Source: Cellulomonas sp. Y8 (GTDB lineage: Bacteria > Actinomycetota > Actinomycetes > Actinomycetales > Cellulomonadaceae). Taken from it: a DNA stretch of 64,000 nucleotides. The stretch is from contig NZ_CP041203.1 of NCBI RefSeq assembly GCF_008033115.1, positions 1,860,001-1,924,000 of the forward strand. The letters are read 5' to 3'. The notes under the pieces were generated by a model. That model worked only from the letters and a program-made list of their open reading frames with translations, was not told the DNA's origin and made no database searches. Made by a program: the position numbers and the translations under genes. Of this stretch, positions 60,877 through 64,000 are shown one piece after another (the first letter of the stretch is position 1; the number at the start of each line of letters is the position of its first letter).

Positions 60877-60959
60877 CCTCCCGTTCGCCGAGCGGGCACA
60901 CGATGTCCCCTCGCGCCGTGGGGTGGGGACGTCTACTGCCCGCTCGGCGGGACGGGAGG
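60877..60959. repeat. Large palindrome overlapping the 3' end of nth
   Basis: The outer arm CCTCCCGTTCGCCGAGCGGGCA (22 bp, 60877-60898, quoted in two halves: CCTCCCGTTCG, CCGAGCGGGCA) pairs with 60937-60959, which has one extra base. An inner stem pairs ATGTCCCC (near 60903) with GGGGACGT (near 60925). The right arm encodes the last residues of Nth (PPVPPSGQ). It lies between convergent genes and probably terminates both. Confidence 0.75.
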
Positions 60960-61661
60960 GGCCGCGACCCGGACCAGGGCCGACGGGCAGTCGCCCGTCA
61001 GGGGGCAGGTGGCGCAGTCCGGCTTGCGGGCGTGGCAGGTGCGGCGGCCGTGGAAGATCAGCCGGTGGCTCAGCAGCGTCCACTCCGGCCGCGGGATCAG
61101 CGCCGCGATGTCCTGCTCGACCTTGACCGGGTCCTCCTCGGTCGTCCAGCCGAGCCGCCGGGCGAGCCGGCCCACGTGGGTGTCGACGGTGATGCCGGGC
61201 ACGCCGAAGGCGTCGCCCAGGACCACGTTCGCCGTCTTGCGACCCACACCCGGCAGCGTCACCAGGTCCTCGAGCCGGGGCGGCACCTCACCGTCGAACC
61301 GCTCCACCAGGGCGCGCCCGAGGCCCTGCAGCGAGCGCGCCTTGGCCCGGAAGAACCCGGTCGGCCGGATCAGCTCCTCCAGCTCGGCGGGGTCCGCGCC
61401 CGCGTAGGCGGCGGCGTCGGGGTAGCGCGCGAACAGCGCCGGCGTCACCTGGTTGACCCGCACGTCGGTGGTCTGCGCGGACAGCACCGTCGCGACCAGC
61501 AGCTCCAGCGGCGACCGGAAGTCGAGCTCGCACCGGGCGTCGGGCCAGCGCACCGCCAGCGCGCGGTCGACCCGGCGCGCACGACGGACCAGGGCGACCG
61601 GCGGCCGGTCCGCCGCGGACCCCGGAGCGGTCGCCGCCGCGGGGCGCCGGGCGGGACTCAT
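60933..61661 (-). CDS. nth: Endonuclease III
   Basis: 242 aa. A DNA glycosylase/AP lyase for oxidised pyrimidines. The helix-hairpin-helix [14 protein letters not shown] contains the catalytic Lys142, Asp160 is in VDTHVGR, and the [4Fe-4S] cluster cysteines are Cys209, Cys216, Cys219 and Cys225 (C-x6-C-x2-C-x5-C). The N-terminal 20 residues are Ala/Pro-rich. The C-terminal tail PPVPPSGQ is encoded by the right arm of the palindrome at 60877-60959. Confidence 0.95.
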   Translation of the reverse strand: MSPARRPAAATAPGSAADRPPVALVRRARRVDRALAVRWPDARCELDFRSPLELLVATVLSAQTTDVRVNQVTPALFARYPDAAAYAGADPAELEELIRPTGFFRAKARSLQGLGRALVERFDGEVPPRLEDLVTLPGVGRKTANVVLGDAFGVPGITVDTHVGRLARRLGWTTEEDPVKVEQDIAALIPRPEWTLLSHRLIFHGRRTCHARKPDCATCPLTGDCPSALVRVAAPPVPPSGQ

Positions 61662-61820
61662 GCGGCCAGCGTAGGTCCCCCGGGGGACAACGGTTGCTCT
61701 GGGCGAGTGACCGGGACTTGATCACATGACCAACTTCTCAAGTCGGGTACCCCGGGCGTCGAAAGACGGGGGGACGCGACCTGTGGCCGTACGGGTCGTC
61801 CGAGAGAGTGGGCGGACCGC

Positions 61821-62243
61821 ATGACCCTGGCCGGCACGGCTGACCAGCTCGTCGAGCTGCGCCGGCAGCGCGGTGCGCTGCGCCTCGAGCACCAGCACGT
61901 CGTCCGCTGGCGGCGTCTGGTGCGCGACCGCCTCGAGCTCGCCGTGGCCGCCGCCGCGCCGCCCGAGGCGCCGGGCGCCTGCCCGGACGTGCGCAGCGTC
62001 CTGGGGGACGCCGCCGTCGACGTGCCGCCCGCCGCCGAGCTCGCGGCCGCCGTCCGGGGCGCGCTGCCGATCGCCGAGGTGCACGAGCTGCCGCGGCTGC
62101 GTGACCTGGACCTGCGCCTCGCCCGCTACGAGATGCGGCTCGAGGACGCGCTGAGCCGCCTGACCGACCGGTACATCGACCGGCTCGCCCGCGACGTCAC
62201 CGAGGGAGGCGTCGACGCGCTCCGCCGTCCTGCCGGCGCGTGA
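61821..62243 (+). CDS. Helical-hairpin protein, possibly RsiG-like
   Basis: 140 aa, ATG at 61821. Two long helices (about 7-45 and 85-130) separated by a Pro/Ala-rich loop suggest an antiparallel coiled coil. The spacing of ELRRQRGALRLEHQHVVRWRRLVRDRLELA recalls RsiG, the actinobacterial anti-sigma factor, but the RsiG c-di-GMP signature E-x3-S-x2-R-x3-Q-x3-D is not conserved (E, V, W, V, L at those places). The assignment is tentative. It lies 51 nt upstream of crp on the same strand. Confidence 0.5.
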   Translation: MTLAGTADQLVELRRQRGALRLEHQHVVRWRRLVRDRLELAVAAAAPPEAPGACPDVRSVLGDAAVDVPPAAELAAAVRGALPIAEVHELPRLRDLDLRLARYEMRLEDALSRLTDRYIDRLARDVTEGGVDALRRPAGA

Positions 62244-62294
62244 TGAGGCACACTGAGGGGCGTCACATCCCGGCAAGAAGGTGAGGTCCCTCCC

Positions 62295-62972
62295 GTGGAG
62301 GACGACGTCGTGCTCACGGCGCCCCTGTTCCAGAACATGGACCCCGAGGCGTCCCGGACGCTGCTCGCGTCGATGGCGCCCGTGCACGTCGCCCGCGGCG
62401 AGGTGCTGTTCCACGAGGGCGAGCCGGGCGACCGGCTCTACGTGATCCGCTCCGGCAAGATCAAGCTCGGCCGCCGGTCCTCCGACGGCCGCGAGAACCT
62501 CCTCGCCGTGCTCGGCCCCGGCGAGATGTTCGGCGAGCTCTCGCTGTTCGACCCGGGCCCCCGCACCGCCACGGCCACCGGCCTCGCCGACGCCGTGGTG
62601 CTCGAGCTCGGCCACCACGACCTCATCCCGTGGCTCGAGCAGAACCCCACCGTCGCCAAGCACCTGCTCGGCGCGCTCGGCCGTCGGCTGCGCCGCACCA
62701 ACGACGCCCTGGCCGACCTGGTGTTCTCCGACGTCCCCGGCCGCGTGGCCAAGGCGCTGCTCGACCTGTCGCACCGGTTCGGCCAGCAGACCGACGAGGG
62801 CGTCCGGGTCGCGCACGACCTCACGCAGGAGGAGCTGGCGCAGCTCGTCGGCGCGAGCCGCGAGACCGTGAACAAGGCGCTCGCCGACTTCGCCGCCCGC
62901 GGCTGGGTCCGGCGCGAGGGCCGCGCGATCGTGCTCCTCGACGTCGACCGGCTGGAGCGCCGCGCCCGCTGA
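62295..62972 (+). CDS. crp: Crp/Fnr-family regulator, GlxR-like
   Basis: 225 aa, GTG start. The cyclic-nucleotide domain has GEPGDRLYVIRSGKIKLGRR and GEMFGELSLFDPGPRTATATG (cAMP phosphate-binding loop with Arg), and the winged helix LTQEELAQLVGASRETVNKALADFAARGWV is of the Crp type. This is very close to GlxR, a global regulator in corynebacteria and relatives. No certain Crp box (TGTGA-N6-TCACA) was found near the sugar operons. Confidence 0.93.
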   Translation: MEDDVVLTAPLFQNMDPEASRTLLASMAPVHVARGEVLFHEGEPGDRLYVIRSGKIKLGRRSSDGRENLLAVLGPGEMFGELSLFDPGPRTATATGLADAVVLELGHHDLIPWLEQNPTVAKHLLGALGRRLRRTNDALADLVFSDVPGRVAKALLDLSHRFGQQTDEGVRVAHDLTQEELAQLVGASRETVNKALADFAARGWVRREGRAIVLLDVDRLERRAR

Positions 62973-62998
62973 GGCGCCGCACCCCACGCACCGACGGC

Positions 62999-63042
62999 GA
63001 CGGCCCGGCCGCAGCCCCTCACGGGGGCGCGGCCGGGCCGTC
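62999..63042. terminator. Bidirectional hairpin between crp and RidA genes
   Basis: A 14-bp perfect stem, GACGGCCCGGCCGC (62999-63012) with its complement at 63029-63042, enclosing AGCCCCTCACGGGGGC, which itself pairs. It lies between convergent genes. Confidence 0.8.
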
Positions 63043-63060
63043 TCGCGTCGGCGGTGGGGC

Positions 63061-63543
63061 TCAGGCCTCGGGCGCGAGCTCCACGACGATCTCGACCTCG
63101 ACCGGCGAGTCGAGGGGCAGCACCGCGACGCCGACCGCCGAGCGCGCGTGCACGCCGGCCTCGCCGAACACCTCGTGCAGCAGCGTGCTGGCGCCGTTGA
63201 TCACGCCGGGCTGGCCGGTGAACGCCGGGTCGCTCGACACGAAGCCGACGACCTTGACGACCCGGACCACCCGGTCCAGGTCGCCGACCAGCGAGGCGAC
63301 GGCCGCGACGGCGTTGAGCGCCGCCGTGCGTGCCAGGTCCTGCGCGGTCTCCGGCGACACCTGGCCGGGGCCGGTGCCCACCTTGCCGGTGACGGGCAGC
63401 TCGCCCGCCACGAACGGCAGCTGGCCGGAGGTGTGCACGTACGCGCCGGTCTGCACCGCGGGGACGTAGGCGGCGACGGGCGCGGCGACCTGGGGCAGCT
63501 CGATGCCGAGCTCCGCCAGCCGCTCGACGACGGCGCCCGTCAC
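63061..63543 (-). CDS. RidA-family protein
   Basis: 160 aa. RidA proteins hydrolyse reactive enamines/imines. The family core is seen in YVHTSGQLPFVAG, a long insert before AALNAVAAVASLVGDLDRVVRVVKVVGFV, and VEVEIVVELAPEA at the C-terminus. ARSAVGVAVLPLDSPVE carries the position of the usual catalytic Arg (here VHARSAVG). The GTG at 63543 overlaps the DUF4177 stop (GTGA). Confidence 0.87.
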   Translation of the reverse strand: MTGAVVERLAELGIELPQVAAPVAAYVPAVQTGAYVHTSGQLPFVAGELPVTGKVGTGPGQVSPETAQDLARTAALNAVAAVASLVGDLDRVVRVVKVVGFVSSDPAFTGQPGVINGASTLLHEVFGEAGVHARSAVGVAVLPLDSPVEVEIVVELAPEA

Positions 63544-63701
63544 TTCTCGCCCGTGGGGCGCTTGAGGTAGGCGACGAGCCCGGTCTCGGACTGCAGGACC
63601 TGGACGAGCTCCCAGCCGTCCTGACCCCACTGGTCGAGGATCGCCTTGGTCGCGTGGACGATGAGGGGGACGGTCGCGTACTCCCACGTGGTGGTGGCCA
63701 T
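63540..63701 (-). CDS. DUF4177 small protein (53 aa)
   Basis: An ATG at 63701 opens 54 codons to a TGA at 63540-63542. The product has the DUF4177-like pattern WEYATVPLIVHATKAILDQ, WGQDGWELVQVL and YLKRP. TAGGGT at 63708-63713, 6 nt before the ATG, indicates a leaderless promoter. It overlaps the RidA start by GTGA, so the two are translationally coupled. Confidence 0.82.
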   Translation of the reverse strand: MATTTWEYATVPLIVHATKAILDQWGQDGWELVQVLQSETGLVAYLKRPTGEK

Positions 63702-63707
63702 GGCGCC

Positions 63708-63713
63708 ACCCTA
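63708..63713 (-). promoter_or_regulatory. -10 box of a leaderless promoter (DUF4177-RidA)
   Basis: On the minus strand TAGGGT lies 6 nt before the ATG at 63701; the short gap to the whiB stop leaves no room for a longer leader. Confidence 0.55.
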
Positions 63714-63734
63714 GCCGTGCCCCGCGGGCGCCGG

Positions 63735-64000
63735 TCAGGCCCCGGCCACCTGCTCCACCGGCTCGGTGCCGAGCAGCTCGTCGTACCAGGACTCCACCTC
63801 GGGCCGCCGGCGGCGCAGCGCGCGCCGCTCCCGCTCGGTCATCCCGCCCCACACGCCGAAGTCGGCGCGCGAGTCGAGGGCGTCGGCCAGGCAGAGCAGC
63901 CTGACGGAGCACCCCGCGCACACGGCCCGGGCGTCGCGCTGCGCGGCGCCCTCCACGAACAGCGCGTCGGGCGCCACTCCCCCGGTGCCGCACTTCGCGT
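63735..64000 (-). CDS. WhiB-family transcriptional regulator (5' end outside window)
   Basis: The 3' 88 codons of a Wbl gene. It shows the Fe-S cysteines (KCGTG, then CAGCSVRLLC), PDALFVEGAAQRDARAV and the GVWGGMTERERRAL G[V/I]WGG turn before the basic tail RRRRPEVESWYDELLG. WhiB proteins bind a [4Fe-4S] cluster and usually the primary sigma factor. The match is closest to the WhiB4/WblA-like group as I recall it; exact subclass is uncertain because the N-terminus is missing. The first in-window Cys is near 63989. Confidence 0.88.
   Translation of the reverse strand, partial: AKCGTGGVAPDALFVEGAAQRDARAVCAGCSVRLLCLADALDSRADFGVWGGMTERERRALRRRRPEVESWYDELLGTEPVEQVAGA

Noticed and set aside
61690..61735. 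Possible Crp/GlxR box near TGACCGGGACTTGATCACA
   Set aside because: The TGA and TCA half-sites are spaced too far apart (about 11 nt) for a standard TGTGA-N6-TCACA site.
1..64000. Prophage, integrative element, IS or CRISPR-Cas
   Set aside because: No integrase, transposase, phage structural gene, att-like duplication at the tRNA-Ser or spaced repeat array was seen.

Overview
The window reads as a piece of chromosome from a very GC-rich actinobacterium, most plausibly a Cellulomonas-like member of the Micrococcales. Supporting signs are the pervasive G/C third codon positions, many GTG starts, a GlnR-type regulator, a GlxR/Crp regulator, a WhiB protein, DUF2516 and YgfZ housekeeping genes, and promoters whose -10 box lies only 6-7 nt before the start codon (leaderless transcripts). 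The genus is an inference. No phage, IS element, integrase or CRISPR array was seen.

Layout. 1-2400: 3' part of a secreted clan GH-A glycosidase, then tRNA-Ser(CGA). 2438-5838: a sirtuin, and a secreted protein with an Asp/Pro-rich linker followed by two tandem paralogous four-TM proteins. 6172-23361 and 32138-44829: a large carbohydrate regulon holding ABC permeases and a solute-binding lipoprotein, three GH38 alpha-mannosidases, GH84 hexosaminidase, GH2 beta-mannosidase-like enzyme, GH1, a GH36/GH27-like enzyme, an orphan six-hairpin-type glycosidase, FAD oxidoreductase, tandem metallo-beta-lactamase protein, ROK kinase, SIS isomerase and a LacI repressor. Eight copies of one palindrome (TGGNATCGNTNCCA and close variants), plus one weaker copy, sit before every operon of this set and nowhere else that I noticed. 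The enzyme set matches what would be needed to take apart mannose/GlcNAc glycans such as N-glycans (inference).

23487-32007 lies inside that regulon but lacks the palindrome: a divergent, DeoR-centred island with a GH13_18 phosphorylase, Asp/Glu-racemase-like protein, LacD/YihT-type aldolase and FGGY kinase on one strand, and DeoR, an OtnK-like kinase and an OtnC-like aldolase on the other. It probably serves a second substrate.

44902-64000 is mostly core or housekeeping: tadA, a DksA-like protein, an Abi_2/HEPN protein with a hairpin RNA candidate beside it, aminotransferase, macrodomain, GNAT, a leftward run nitrobindin-ygfZ-FUSC-DUF2516-asparaginase-dtd, a thioredoxin/DUF4395 membrane group, glnR, nhaA, alpha/beta hydrolase, nth, crp/glxR, RidA, DUF4177 and whiB (cut by the window end).

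Two window-wide traits stand out. First, seven complex palindromes, mostly in convergent intergenic gaps, are each built from a roughly 10-17 bp word repeated in both orientations; one lies in frame inside the beta-mannosidase gene. Second, seven otherwise good genes carry small net frameshifts in G/C runs, which look more like sequencing or assembly errors than decay.
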